A stretch of 59,129 bases of DNA from Gammaproteobacteria bacterium (GCA_029861535.1 JAOTZC010000013.1:1-59129); one strand, 5' to 3'; shown: positions 1 to 9,245, numbered from the stretch's first letter. Notes: a model not told the origin generated them from the letters alone. Numbers and translations are program-made.

Positions 1-1950
1 CGCCCGTTCGAATACCTGCTGATAGGAAAGCAGCCAAAGGAATGGACACCCGAAGATTCCGTTATTGTCGTCTATGCCATGTTCATGCAATTGAACGATT
101 CGCGCGCGCGCAAGGACGTTCGTCGTGGTCTTGCACACCGTGTTTTGCCCGCTGACGTCTATGTGTGGCTATATCCCGATGGCACGCCCTGGGACGCACC
201 GCTAATGGGGAACGCACGAACAGTAAGGCCGTTCCCATCAAGCGAAATCTACACGGTAAGGCGCCAGCAGTCCGATGCACCGGCAGCAAACGAGAAGGGC
301 AGGCCGCCGCTGGACGGCAGCAACAACTGGGCGGTCAGCGGCGCGCTGACGACAACTGGCCATGCGCTGGTGTCCAACGACATGCACCTTGGCTTGTCGA
401 CGCCGAATATCTATTATCAGGCCCGGCTGGTACAGACCGGCGAACAGGTTCGTGATGTAACAGGTGTGACGTTGCCGGGAACACCATTCGTGGTTGCCGG
501 CAGCAATGGCAGCGTCGCCTGGGGATACACAAACAGTTATGGAGACTGGTCGGATGCTGTTGTGTTGCAGCCGGGTAGTACGCCGAATTCCTATCGAACG
601 TCCGACGGCGATAAAGAATTCATTGTTCACGGCGAAACCATCGAGGTTGACGGCGCTGAGCCGGTTGCATACGAAACCCGCGAGACGATCTGGGGACCTG
701 TAGACGACGGCGTTAGCTATCCCGATGGCGAGATTGCGATCAGCTGGATTGCACACAAGCCAAACGCGGTCAATTTGCAGATCATGAAGCTCGAGACTGT
801 GACGTCTGTCGCGGAGGCGCTCGAAATCGCGAACACGATGGGTATGCCGCCGCAGAACTTTGTCGCCGGTGATGCCGGCGGCAACATCGGCTGGACGATT
901 GCGGGTCAAATCCCGGTTAAAGCCGACTACGACCCGACGGTGCCCGCAGACTGGAGTCAGCAAACGGGTTGGACTGGATGGCGTTCCGCTGACGAGTACC
1001 CGCGCGTCGTAAATCCCAGAGATGGTCGTCTGTGGAGCGCGAACGCGCGCGTCGCTGACGGCGGCGCCCTAGAAATAATTGGCGATGGCGGTTACGACCT
1101 TGCCGCGCGTGCCAACCAGATTCGCGATGGCTTGTTAGCCAAAGATACGTTTACACCAAAAGACATGCTCGAGATCCAATTTGACGATCGCGCGATATTC
1201 CTGGCGCGATGGCGGCAGTTATTGCTCAGCGTGCTCGACGATGAAACTATCGGCGACGACGCGGACTTGCTCGAATACCGGCAGCTGGTCGAGGAATGGA
1301 TTCCGCGGGCCGCGCCAGCGTCAGTTGGTTACCGACTCGTCAGGGGGTTTCGTCTTGAAGTACGAAGTCTCGTATTTCACGGACTGATGGGTCCGGTGCG
1401 CGACGAGTATGACGGCCCGGTCGACATGCTGATCAGCAATCAGTTCGAAGCTCCGCTGTGGCAGCTCGTGACGGAGCAGCCGTTGCATCTGTTACCGGCC
1501 AACTACGAAAATTGGAACGGACTGTTGCTCGCGGCAGTTCGCGAAAACATTGATTGGTTTAACAAAATGTATACGACGCCGCTGGCCCATCGAACCTGGG
1601 GCGAATACAACACGGCAGCGATTCAGCATCCCCTGAGCCGGGCAATTCCGGCACTCGCGGTCTGGCTCGACATGCCGCGTGATGCACTAAATGGAGATTC
1701 AAATCTGCCAAAGGCGCAGGGGCCCGGCTTTGGTGCCTCTGAGCGGTTTTCGGTCTCCCCCGGCGACGAACAAAACGGCCTGATGCACATGCCGACCGGA
1801 CAGAGCGGACACCCGATGTCGGACTTCTACCGCAAAGGACATAATGACTGGCTGCACGGCCGTCCGAGCCCTTTTTTACCCGGCAAGGCAGCATATTCGC
1901 TGACCCTGATGCCTACGGGCGGTACTATGGACGCAGCCGGCGAGAACTAA
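1..1950 (+). CDS. Penicillin acylase family protein (5' end cut by window)
   Basis: Ntn-hydrolase of the penicillin/cephalosporin/AHL acylase family, normally exported and self-cleaved into two chains; it hydrolyses an amide bond, substrate unknown here. The reading frame is open from base 1 (RPFEYLLIGK...), so the signal peptide and most of the alpha chain lie outside the window and no start is given. The motif GSNNWAVSG marks the self-cleavage site; its Ser codon is at 319-321 and would become the N-terminal nucleophile of the beta chain. NGSVAWGYTNSYGDW follows, as is typical of the family, and the C-terminal GQSGHPMSDFYRKGHNDW motif is also present. The stop lies 9 nt before the MoxR gene. 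AHL quorum-quenching activity is possible but cannot be told from sequence. Confidence 0.9.
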   Translation, partial: RPFEYLLIGKQPKEWTPEDSVIVVYAMFMQLNDSRARKDVRRGLAHRVLPADVYVWLYPDGTPWDAPLMGNARTVRPFPSSEIYTVRRQQSDAPAANEKGRPPLDGSNNWAVSGALTTTGHALVSNDMHLGLSTPNIYYQARLVQTGEQVRDVTGVTLPGTPFVVAGSNGSVAWGYTNSYGDWSDAVVLQPGSTPNSYRTSDGDKEFIVHGETIEVDGAEPVAYETRETIWGPVDDGVSYPDGEIAISWIAHKPNAVNLQIMKLETVTSVAEALEIANTMGMPPQNFVAGDAGGNIGWTIAGQIPVKADYDPTVPADWSQQTGWTGWRSADEYPRVVNPRDGRLWSANARVADGGALEIIGDGGYDLAARANQIRDGLLAKDTFTPKDMLEIQFDDRAIFLARWRQLLLSVLDDETIGDDADLLEYRQLVEEWIPRAAPASVGYRLVRGFRLEVRSLVFHGLMGPVRDEYDGPVDMLISNQFEAPLWQLVTEQPLHLLPANYENWNGLLLAAVRENIDWFNKMYTTPLAHRTWGEYNTAAIQHPLSRAIPALAVWLDMPRDALNGDSNLPKAQGPGFGASERFSVSPGDEQNGLMHMPTGQSGHPMSDFYRKGHNDWLHGRPSPFLPGKAAYSLTLMPTGGTMDAAGEN

Positions 1951-1959
1951 CGAGGACTC

Positions 1960-2829
1960 ATGGAAAACACGCGCTTTAACGGCACGAGTACCTATATTGC
2001 AACTGACGACCTGACGATGGCCGTCAATGCGGCGGTGACTCTCGAGCGCCCGATTTTGATCAAGGGCGAGCCGGGTACCGGCAAGACACAGCTTGCGATC
2101 GAGGTGGCGCAGTCGCTGAGCAAACCGCTGTACGAGTGGCACATTAAGTCAACGACGAAAGCACAGCAGGGCCTATACGAATACGACGCCGTGGCGAGGC
2201 TACGGGATTCACAACTTGGTGAAGATCGCGTGCACGATATCGCGAACTACATCGTCCGTGGCAAGCTCTGGGAGGCGTTTGAATCCGATGAGCAGCCAGT
2301 GTTGCTGATCGATGAAATTGATAAGGCGGATATCGAGTTTCCCAACGATCTGTTGCAAGAGCTTGATCGCATGGAATTCTATGTGTATGAGACAAAAAAG
2401 CTCGTCACGGCGAAGACTCGACCAATTATTGTTATCACGAGCAACAACGAAAAAGAACTGCCGGATGCGTTCTTGCGCCGCTGCTTTTTTCACTACATTA
2501 AATTTCCGGACGAGAAAACGATGGCGAAAATCGTCGACGTACATTTTCCAAATCTTAAAAAGAATTTGCTGAGCGAAGCCTTGAATGCATTTTTTAAAGT
2601 GCGTGACGTGCCGGGCTTAAAGAAAAAACCTTCGACCTCCGAATTACTCGACTGGATCAAATTATTGCTTGCGGAAGACATTCCGCCTGAAGCCTTACGA
2701 ACTGAAAACGCGAGCAAGGCGATTCCACCCCTGTATGGCGCGTTACTAAAGAATGAGCAGGACGTACACTTGTTCGAGCGCCTCGTATTCCTGGACCGGA
2801 GCAAGGCTGGTGGACCGCAGCGAAGCTAG
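1960..2829 (+). CDS. MoxR-family AAA+ ATPase
   Basis: AAA+ ATPase of the MoxR/CoxD type, thought to act as a chaperone that remodels or activates a partner together with a VWA protein. Walker A GEPGTGKT is at residues 36-43, Walker B VLLIDEIDKA at about 114-123, and sensor 1 TSNNEKELPDAFLRR at about 160-174. The length of 289 aa is usual for this subgroup. The gene starts with ATG 9 nt after the acylase stop, behind a purine-rich stretch (CGAGGA), and is followed 18 nt later by a CoxE-like VWA gene, which supports the classic MoxR-VWA pairing. The target is unknown; the neighbouring acylase is not a usual partner. Confidence 0.9.
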   Translation: MENTRFNGTSTYIATDDLTMAVNAAVTLERPILIKGEPGTGKTQLAIEVAQSLSKPLYEWHIKSTTKAQQGLYEYDAVARLRDSQLGEDRVHDIANYIVRGKLWEAFESDEQPVLLIDEIDKADIEFPNDLLQELDRMEFYVYETKKLVTAKTRPIIVITSNNEKELPDAFLRRCFFHYIKFPDEKTMAKIVDVHFPNLKKNLLSEALNAFFKVRDVPGLKKKPSTSELLDWIKLLLAEDIPPEALRTENASKAIPPLYGALLKNEQDVHLFERLVFLDRSKAGGPQRS

Positions 2830-2847
2830 TGGCCCACAGTAAGTATT

Positions 2848-4023
2848 ATGTTGATCCCGTTCTTTTTCATGCTTCGCGATGGTGGCATGAAGACGTCAAT
2901 CACCGAGTTGTTGACCTTGCTCGATGCGATGAAGCGCGGTCTTGCAGCGGAAAGCGTTGACGATTTCTACTATCTGGCACGCGCCGCGCTGGTAAAAGAT
3001 GAGTCACAACTGGACCGCTTCGATCGCATTTTCGGTGCCTATTTCAAGGGCATCGAGGATTCTCTGGTTGATCTATTCGCAGATATCCCTGATGAATGGC
3101 TACAGCACCAGGCTGAGCTGTTCTTGACCGACGAGGAGCGTGCACAAATAGAAGCAATGGGCGGCTTCGAGGAATTGATGAAAGCGCTTGCCGAGCGTCT
3201 GGACGAACAAGACGAACGGCATGAAGGTGGTAACAAATGGATTGGCACTGCCGGTACGTCGCCATTCGGTGCGTATGGATACAACCCCGAAGGCGTGCGA
3301 ATGGGGCAGGCCGGTTCGCGCAATCGCAGTGCGGTCAAGGTTTGGGACAAACGCAATTATCGAAATCTCGATGATTCCGTTGAACTGGGTACGCGCAATA
3401 TCAAGGTGGCGCTGCGGCGTCTGCGTAAGTTTGCGCGCGAAGGAGCCGCCGATCAGCTCGACCTCGAAGACACTATCGACAAGACCGCACGTAATGGCGG
3501 CATGCTCGACATTCGAATGGTGCCGGAACGCCATAACGCCGTTAAGGTGCTGCTGTGCCTCGACATCGGCGGCTCAATGGACGATCACGTGCGAATCTGT
3601 GAGGAGATGTTTTCGGCAGCCCGATCCGAATTCAAGCATCTTGAATACTTCTACTTTCACAATTTCATTTATGAGTCGATGTGGAAGGACAATCGTCGGC
3701 GTCATCAGAAGCGCATTCCGACGCTCGACATTACGCACAAATACGGCACCGACTATAAACTCGTTTTCGTCGGCGACGCCACGATGAGTCCGTACGAGAT
3801 CGTCTACGCGGGCGGTAGCGTCGAACATTGGAACGACGAACCCGGTGCCGTGTGGATCAAGCGTCTGCTGAATACTTACCCCAAAGCGATCTGGCTGAAT
3901 CCGGAGCCGCGCGCACGCTGGGAATTTACGCCGTCGGTCAAACTTACGCGCGAGCTGATGGACGATCGTATGTATCCGCTGACGATCGCGGGGCTGGATG
4001 AGGGCATAAAGGCGCTGCACTGA
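2848..4023 (+). CDS. VWA domain protein, CoxE-like, partner of MoxR ATPase
   Basis: Metal-binding von Willebrand A protein of the CoxE-like group (391 aa). The N terminus (LIPFFFMLRDGGMKTSITEL) matches the usual start of this family, which supports ATG 2848 over later methionines. The middle is acidic and helical (about residues 60-130). The MIDAS motif is DIGGS at residues 239-243, the DxGxS variant seen in this subgroup rather than DxSxS. C-terminal NPEPRARWEFTPSVK and YPLTIAGLDEGIKAL are family-typical. It is probably co-transcribed with the MoxR gene 18 nt upstream; such pairs often assist metallocentre insertion or complex assembly, but no client is visible here. Confidence 0.85.
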   Translation: MLIPFFFMLRDGGMKTSITELLTLLDAMKRGLAAESVDDFYYLARAALVKDESQLDRFDRIFGAYFKGIEDSLVDLFADIPDEWLQHQAELFLTDEERAQIEAMGGFEELMKALAERLDEQDERHEGGNKWIGTAGTSPFGAYGYNPEGVRMGQAGSRNRSAVKVWDKRNYRNLDDSVELGTRNIKVALRRLRKFAREGAADQLDLEDTIDKTARNGGMLDIRMVPERHNAVKVLLCLDIGGSMDDHVRICEEMFSAARSEFKHLEYFYFHNFIYESMWKDNRRRHQKRIPTLDITHKYGTDYKLVFVGDATMSPYEIVYAGGSVEHWNDEPGAVWIKRLLNTYPKAIWLNPEPRARWEFTPSVKLTRELMDDRMYPLTIAGLDEGIKALH

Positions 4024-4128
4024 ACGGCGCTGCCCACTCTGAAAGTGGGAAATATCCCAACTTTCCTCAATTCAACAAACATGGGAAAATACTGCCCATC
4101 GACCAGCTGTGCGTTGCAGAATTAGGGG

Positions 4129-5526
4129 ATGCGGGTGAGCGATACGATGGCGGGCGATTTACTTGCCGACATTCAGGCCTATTGCCAGAGCGCCGGCATC
4201 GCAGAATCAACGTTCGGGCGTCAGGCAATCAATGATGGCAAACTCTGTGCGCGATTGCGTGGCGGCAAAAGCGTCACGCTAGCGACCGCCGAAAAAGTAC
4301 GCAAATTTATCGCCGGCAACGAAACTCGCGAACCTGCAACGACAGATCGTGAAACGGTGCCGGCAGCTAGTCCTGACGAAAATGCGACGAGTGTAAGTGC
4401 TGTTCCGGATCGTCCCTTTCGGTTTTATGACAACCGGCAGAAATATCTGGCGTTCGTTAACACCTGCAATGAGAAGTGGAAAATTGCCGAACGCGCAACT
4501 CGGGAACTGACTCATCTGCGACCGAACCCTCCAGCATTGCGGCTGTTTGACGCTGGCATGGGCGATGGCACCGTACTAAGCAATGTCATGCGTGCATTGC
4601 ATCAACGTTACCCGACACTGCCGTTTTATGTTGTCGGCAAGGAAATCAGTCTCGAAGATATTCGTCTGAGCCTGGAGAAGTTGCCGGATCGATTTGTTGA
4701 ACATCCGGCGTCGGTCGTCGTATTTACGAATTTGCATTATTCCGAAGCACCTTGGCTCCGACCTAAAGACGTTAATAAGGCGGCCGCACTAAACTGGCAA
4801 TTGGTCGAACTGGACGGCACGTCCGCGTACGAATACGGTCAGCACCTTGGCTCGATCGACGATTTTCTCGTCGACGCGTGGCAAACAACGGCAAGTCCGA
4901 AAACCGGTAATCCACTATATGTGCGGCCATCCGTCATGGTCATATATCGCAAAGATCACAAGTTTTTGCTCGATTCGGTCGTACCTCAGCCCGGCCAGAC
5001 AGTTGCAAACTATGATCTCGTGGTCGCGTCGCAGCCATGGCGGGCGCGAATGAATGCTGAGTTCAAAGTCAAACACGTGCTATCGCCGCTGGTACAGAGC
5101 CTAGGGCCTGCCGGCAGGCTGCTTGCGGTGCAATCTTTCGGCCGCGATCCGGGCCTCGAAATTATTCGTGAAATCTGGCCAGACGAAAACCCGTTCACGG
5201 TCAATCGACATCAATTGCTGAAAGCGCTAAAAGACAAACTCGGCCATGCCGCGAACGATTTTAACTTCAATGCCTATTCGGATTCGAAGGCGCTTATCCG
5301 CTATCGAATGCACACTTTGCCGGAGGAAATCGCTACGAGTATTGGCACCTCAACACTCTTTGCCGCATGGAATGCCGCAATCTATGTTGCTCAAATCGAA
5401 GACCAAAAGTTGGACGAGGCGATGTCTTCCCGTGCGCATCTGGATGCAACCGCGCGGATACTTCACAAGCACAACGGTCTCTGGTTCAACGACGAGAGTT
5501 TCGTTATTTCCCGGCGTTCGTGTTAG
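4129..5526 (+). CDS. Unrecognised protein with methyltransferase-like fold and N-terminal HTH-like segment
   Basis: Function not recognised. The first 60 residues (about 8-58: ADIQAYCQSAGI... to EKVRKFI) look like a small helical, helix-turn-helix-like segment, followed by a low-complexity linker to about residue 95. From about residue 140 the segment LRLFDAGMGDGTVLS resembles motif I of class I SAM-dependent methyltransferases, and DLVVASQPWRAR near residue 295 could be the motif IV position. No peptide signal or membrane segment is seen. ATG 4129 is used; GTG 4135 and ATG 4147 are in frame, and GTG 4135 has better spacing from the GGGG at 4125-4128. It stands alone, tail-to-tail with the peroxiredoxin gene. 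Confidence 0.7.
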   Translation: MRVSDTMAGDLLADIQAYCQSAGIAESTFGRQAINDGKLCARLRGGKSVTLATAEKVRKFIAGNETREPATTDRETVPAASPDENATSVSAVPDRPFRFYDNRQKYLAFVNTCNEKWKIAERATRELTHLRPNPPALRLFDAGMGDGTVLSNVMRALHQRYPTLPFYVVGKEISLEDIRLSLEKLPDRFVEHPASVVVFTNLHYSEAPWLRPKDVNKAAALNWQLVELDGTSAYEYGQHLGSIDDFLVDAWQTTASPKTGNPLYVRPSVMVIYRKDHKFLLDSVVPQPGQTVANYDLVVASQPWRARMNAEFKVKHVLSPLVQSLGPAGRLLAVQSFGRDPGLEIIREIWPDENPFTVNRHQLLKALKDKLGHAANDFNFNAYSDSKALIRYRMHTLPEEIATSIGTSTLFAAWNAAIYVAQIEDQKLDEAMSSRAHLDATARILHKHNGLWFNDESFVISRRSC

Positions 5527-5542
5527 GCGTCAATTAGATCGC

Positions 5543-6079
5543 TTATTCGGCCGCGCTTAGCAATTCAAGATCGGCAAGGACTTCGGCGGAGTGTGTCGCG
5601 GGCTTCACTTTTCCATAGTGTTTGGCGAGAGTGCCGTCGGGACCAACAATGAATGTCTGGCGCTTGGCCACGGTCATACCGAACATCTTGGTTTTGACGC
5701 CATAAGCGTCGGCAACGCTACCGTCGGCGTCGGCGAGCAGCGGAAAAGGCAGATTATGATTTTCAGAAAAGGCTTTATGCGACTCCACGTCGTCAAGGCT
5801 AACGCCCAAAATTTGCGCATTTAATTCACGGTACGCAAAAATATCATCGCGAAATTCACACGCCTCGGTCGTACAACCAGGCGTCTCGTCCTTGGGGTAG
5901 AAGTAAAGCACGACCCAGCGGTCGCGATAATCCTCAAGCGAATGCAGTTGTCCTTTTTGGTCGGATAGCTCGAATTCAGGCGCGGGCTCCCCAACAACAG
6001 GCTGATCTGCGGCGAGTGCCTGTAGGCCGAAAAGCGCGATTGCAAGCAATAACAGCTTCGTTGGGTCGGTCTTGTTCAT
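5543..6079 (-). CDS. Exported Bcp-type thioredoxin-dependent peroxiredoxin
   Basis: AhpC/TSA-fold peroxidase that reduces H2O2 and organic peroxides. The peroxidatic Cys lies in FYPKDETPGCTTEACEFRD, and the second Cys five residues later (CTTEAC) is the Bcp/PrxQ pattern. The chosen ATG 6079 gives MNKTDPTKLLLLAIALFGLQALAADQ, split here as a charged start, a hydrophobic core and an ALA-AD cleavage site, so the protein is predicted to be periplasmic. An in-frame ATG at 6094 would add five residues. Cytoplasmic Bcp of E. coli has no signal peptide, so this is an exported variant. It is convergent with the methyltransferase-like gene and divergent from the patatin gene. Confidence 0.88.
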   Translation of the reverse strand: MNKTDPTKLLLLAIALFGLQALAADQPVVGEPAPEFELSDQKGQLHSLEDYRDRWVVLYFYPKDETPGCTTEACEFRDDIFAYRELNAQILGVSLDDVESHKAFSENHNLPFPLLADADGSVADAYGVKTKMFGMTVAKRQTFIVGPDGTLAKHYGKVKPATHSAEVLADLELLSAAE

Positions 6080-6117
6080 TAGGATATACCGCAATTAGTT
6101 CGAAGACGGTCGGACTC

Positions 6118-6123
6118 TATAAT
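6118..6123 (+). promoter_or_regulatory. Candidate -10 box for the patatin-like gene
   Basis: TATAAT matches the sigma-70 -10 consensus exactly, 56 nt before the patatin ATG in the 99-nt divergent gap. The -35 position 17 nt upstream (TTAGTT, 6095-6100) is weak, so only the -10 is convincing. Confidence 0.4.
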
Positions 6124-6178
6124 ACGACGCAGTCGACGGCCTGCAAAGTAGGCAATGTGTAAACTATTGTAAATCCTT

Positions 6179-7396
6179 ATGACGCTTGACGATCGAAAAC
6201 TGAAGACGGCGCTCGTGCTCCCTGGCGGCGGCGCCCGTGGCGCGTTCCAGGTCGGCGTCCTAAAGGCAGTCGCGGAGTTGGTGCCGAAGGGCACGATCAA
6301 TCCATTCTCGGTTATCAGCGGAACTTCCGCAGGCGCCGTCAATACCGTAGTACTCGCGGCGAAAGCACGCAGATTCAGGATTGCATTGGCCGAACTGGAG
6401 CAGGTGTGGGGCAACTTTCGCTGCAATCAGGTGTATCGCACGGATCATCTGACGATGCTAAAAAGCAGCTTACACTGGTTCGCGGCAATCGTGACGGGAG
6501 GCCTGATAGGGCTGCCCCGCTCGCTATTGGACAATTCGCCGCTGCGGGCACTCCTCAGCCGCAACGTGCGCTTCCCCAGGATTCAAAATGCGCTCGATCG
6601 TGGCTGGCTGGATGCGGTCGCTATCACAGCCGCCGGTTACAGTACTGCGCAGTCACATACTTTTTTTCAATCAACGGACGCGCACCAGGCCTGGTCTCGC
6701 ACGCGACGCGTTGGTGTTCGCGGTGACGTGAATCTGGATCATTTGATGGCTAGTATCGCCGTGCCGATGATTTTTCCGCCGGTACTTATCGGTAACGAAT
6801 ATTTTGGCGACGGTGCGATGCGTCAGGCGACGCCGCTAAGCCCCGCCGTGCATCTTGGCGCAGATCGCATGCTGGTGATCGGCGTGCGAAACGAGCTTGC
6901 AGACGAGGAGCCCGATCGCACCGACATGCCGGTCTCGCCGAGTTTCGCGCAAATTGCAGGCTACATGCTCGATGCGCTGTTCATGGATGGTCTTTACTCT
7001 GATCTTGAGCGCATGACACGAATCAACCAACTGCTTGATTCCGTCGAGCCTGCGCACCGCAACGGCATCCTGGGTGAATTGCGGCCGCTTGATACGATGG
7101 TCATCGTGCCGAGCAAAGACTTGCGTGTAATTGCACAGCAACATCGTCACGAATTACCGTTCGCAATTCGCACGTTGCTCCGTGGTATCAGCGGCGAGAG
7201 ACCCAGTGAAAATCGTTTGCTAAGTTATTTGTTGTTTGAAAAAGCCTACACGCGAGAGCTAATCGAGCTCGGGTATCGCGATGCGATGAACGTCAAGGAC
7301 CAGTTGCTCGCGTTTATCAGCGGTGACGATGTGCCGCGATTATTTGCGCCAGCCTGGGTCAGACATGACCTAAGCTCTATACATGGCGAAGACTAG
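6179..7396 (+). CDS. Patatin-like phospholipase family protein
   Basis: Ser-Asp dyad lipid acyl hydrolase. The oxyanion-hole loop GGGARG is at residues 16-21, the nucleophile elbow GTSAG has Ser50, and the catalytic Asp is in FGDGAMRQ at residue 211. At 405 aa it is a cytoplasmic or peripheral member with no signal peptide. A hydrophobic stretch near residues 100-115 (FAAIVTGGLIGLP) may lie on the membrane. The C-terminal 100 residues are helical, as in the DUF3336-less bacterial patatins. Substrate unknown: phospholipid or lysophospholipid by family. It is convergent with rapZ (23 nt between stops). Confidence 0.88.
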   Translation: MTLDDRKLKTALVLPGGGARGAFQVGVLKAVAELVPKGTINPFSVISGTSAGAVNTVVLAAKARRFRIALAELEQVWGNFRCNQVYRTDHLTMLKSSLHWFAAIVTGGLIGLPRSLLDNSPLRALLSRNVRFPRIQNALDRGWLDAVAITAAGYSTAQSHTFFQSTDAHQAWSRTRRVGVRGDVNLDHLMASIAVPMIFPPVLIGNEYFGDGAMRQATPLSPAVHLGADRMLVIGVRNELADEEPDRTDMPVSPSFAQIAGYMLDALFMDGLYSDLERMTRINQLLDSVEPAHRNGILGELRPLDTMVIVPSKDLRVIAQQHRHELPFAIRTLLRGISGERPSENRLLSYLLFEKAYTRELIELGYRDAMNVKDQLLAFISGDDVPRLFAPAWVRHDLSSIHGED

Positions 7397-7419
7397 CGGC
7401 CGGCAATAGATGTTTGAGT

Positions 7420-8298
7420 CTAACGCCGATTGCGAAGTTCGTTGTGTTGTTTGCTGACCGGCTCATCGTGATCCAACAATGATGCCGCGAGTTTTTCAAC
7501 CATGTAAACGGAGCGATGTTGCCCACCGGTGCAGCCGATAGCAACCGTCAGATAGCCGCGATGTGCTTTCCGATACTCGGGGATCCAGCGTTCTAGAAAA
7601 GCCAGAATGTCGTCATGCATGGCGACAAAGTTGTCGTGTGAGGCCAGAAATTCGGAGACTTCGCTGTCGAGCCCGGTCAGGCCACGAAGTTCAACTGTCC
7701 AGTATGGGTTGGGCAGGCAGCGCAGGTCGAATACGAAATCGGCGTCGGCAGGGATGCCAAATTTATAACCGAATGACTCGATTAACACCGACATCGAATC
7801 AGTCTTTCGACGATCCACCCGTTCTTTGATCGCATCCGATAACTCGTAGATACTGGTGCGTGTCGTGTCGATGATCAAATCTGCCGAATTGATGACCTCT
7901 GAAAGCATTTCACGCTCAGCAGCAATTGCGGCACGTAGCGCTGAACCTTGCTCGGCCAATGGGTGGATGCGACGCGATTCGCCATAACGTTTTAGCAGAA
8001 TTTCGTCGTCGGCCAGAAGGAACAGAACATCGGTCATGATGTCCTGACCGCGAAATTCCGATATCAGATCGGGAAGTGCTTCCAGATCTTTGCGCCGGTT
8101 GCGAGCGTCGATGCCGACAGCGACCAGCGAATGTTTCTTGCCTTCACTCGCGGTAACTTCTTCGACCGCTGCCTTGAGTAAAGACGCCGGCAGGTTATCA
8201 ATGCAGTAGTAGCCGAGATCTTCGAGGACATGCAGCGCGATGGTCTTGCCCGAGCCGGACAAACCGCTAACGATGATCAGGCGCTTTTTTTTTGCCAT
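7420..8298 (-). CDS. rapZ: RNase adapter protein RapZ
   Basis: Nucleotide-binding adapter. In E. coli it binds the sRNA GlmZ and directs RNase E to it, lowering GlmS and thus amino-sugar supply for peptidoglycan and LPS. Walker A GLSGSGKT is at residues 12-19 (P-loop ATPase domain). The C-terminal half has the conserved DLRCLPNPYW and GCTGGQHRSVYMVEKLA motifs, the latter in the RNA-binding and metabolite-sensing domain. The length of 292 aa is close to E. coli (284). It is last in the lpt-rpoN-hpf-ptsN-rapZ order, 33-36 nt after ptsN. The usual npr/ptsO gene downstream is missing; the patatin gene is there instead. Confidence 0.95.
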   Translation of the reverse strand: MAKKKRLIIVSGLSGSGKTIALHVLEDLGYYCIDNLPASLLKAAVEEVTASEGKKHSLVAVGIDARNRRKDLEALPDLISEFRGQDIMTDVLFLLADDEILLKRYGESRRIHPLAEQGSALRAAIAAEREMLSEVINSADLIIDTTRTSIYELSDAIKERVDRRKTDSMSVLIESFGYKFGIPADADFVFDLRCLPNPYWTVELRGLTGLDSEVSEFLASHDNFVAMHDDILAFLERWIPEYRKAHRGYLTVAIGCTGGQHRSVYMVEKLAASLLDHDEPVSKQHNELRNRR

Positions 8299-8330
8299 TG
8301 ATCAGCCTCGCTTACGCTTCTCCGTGGTAT

Positions 8331-8828
8331 TCAAGAACCCTGAACGGCCTGCAGGTCCTGCGGTACGGCGACGTCACACGCGGCTAAAAGTGCGGTGTAC
8401 AGCTCGTTGCTGGTGTTGCAATTCCGGAGCGTCGCACGAAGCTCTAAATCCCCTAGAATCATAGCAATCGCGCTGATATCGGCACGGTGGCTGTCGTCGA
8501 GTTTGTTGGGGACCAATAGTCCGAATACTAAATCCACTGGTTCGCCGTCGACGCAGTCAAAATCCACCGCTTCAGATAATTTGATCAATGCCGCCGAATT
8601 TCTGTCGAGGCCATCTACGCGGCAATGGGGAAACGCGACGCCGGCATCAAGGCTGGTGCAACCTAATCGTTCGCGATCGACTAGGCTTTCGAATATATCG
8701 TCGGCAGGCGTGTCTGGAATGGAACGCACTAGAAGTTCACTTAGGATTTCAAGACAGTGTTTCTTGCTGCGCGCATTTGCATTGCAAAGCACGCTATCGG
8801 GCTTAATGATCTCTTCGAGCGACATCAT
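8331..8828 (-). CDS. ptsN: PTS IIA-like nitrogen regulatory protein PtsN (EIIA-Ntr)
   Basis: EIIA domain of the nitrogen phosphotransferase system; it does not transport sugar but regulates K+ uptake, sigma-54 genes and envelope stress according to its phosphorylation. The phosphoacceptor is His68 in AFPHCR. ATG 8828 (or the adjacent ATG 8825) gives about 165 aa beginning MMSLEEIIKPDSV, matching the family start and the E. coli length of 163. The frame stays open upstream to 8900, but that extension is unlike PtsN. It lies between hpf and rapZ. EI-Ntr and NPr are not in this window, so the phosphate donor must be encoded elsewhere. Confidence 0.93.
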   Translation of the reverse strand: MMSLEEIIKPDSVLCNANARSKKHCLEILSELLVRSIPDTPADDIFESLVDRERLGCTSLDAGVAFPHCRVDGLDRNSAALIKLSEAVDFDCVDGEPVDLVFGLLVPNKLDDSHRADISAIAMILGDLELRATLRNCNTSNELYTALLAACDVAVPQDLQAVQGS

Positions 8829-8924
8829 GGCTAGTTTCGCTGCGTTGGCTCTATTCTTGGCAATTAAAATCCGCGCGCCCTGTCGTAGTATCATACACAC
8901 AGGTCGCGCGGATGGTATTAGGCG

Positions 8925-9245
8925 TCAGACAAACTTTCTCTTCCGTGTCTCTCTTGCGTGATGATCGGCGAGCTTTTCCTTGTACTTGCGTACTCGCCGG
9001 TCCAGCACATCTACGAGCCTGTCGATGGCGGCGTACATATCTTCCTCGGTCGTTTCGGCGAAGATCGTACCACCATTCACATTTACTTTCGCTTCTGCTT
9101 TGTGTTGGAGCTTCTCTACAGTGAGTATGCAGTGGACGTCTGACACAATATCAAAGTGACGTTCCAGCCGTTCTATCTTTGACTCGACATATCCTCTCAG
9201 CGAGTCGGTAACTACTACGTGATGGCCTGAAACATTCAATTGCAT
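8925..9245 (-). CDS. hpf: Ribosome hibernation promoting factor (short HPF)
   Basis: Short HPF/YhbH-type protein, 106 aa, which binds the 30S decoding region in stationary phase and promotes 100S dimers. It has the beta-alpha-beta-beta-beta-alpha pattern (MQLNVSGHHVVVTDSLRGYV..., ending KYKEKLADHHARETRKR) and lacks the long C-terminal domain of long HPF. The start is fixed by GGAGG five nt before the ATG at 9245; the in-frame ATG 12 nt upstream (9257) overlaps that Shine-Dalgarno sequence and is rejected. It lies 163 nt downstream of rpoN, the common placement. Confidence 0.95.
   Translation of the reverse strand: MQLNVSGHHVVVTDSLRGYVESKIERLERHFDIVSDVHCILTVEKLQHKAEAKVNVNGGTIFAETTEEDMYAAIDRLVDVLDRRVRKYKEKLADHHARETRKRKFV

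Noticed and set aside
4033-4049. Hairpin CCCACT/AGTGGG after the VWA gene as a terminator
   Set aside because: Six base pairs, no following U-run; not convincing.
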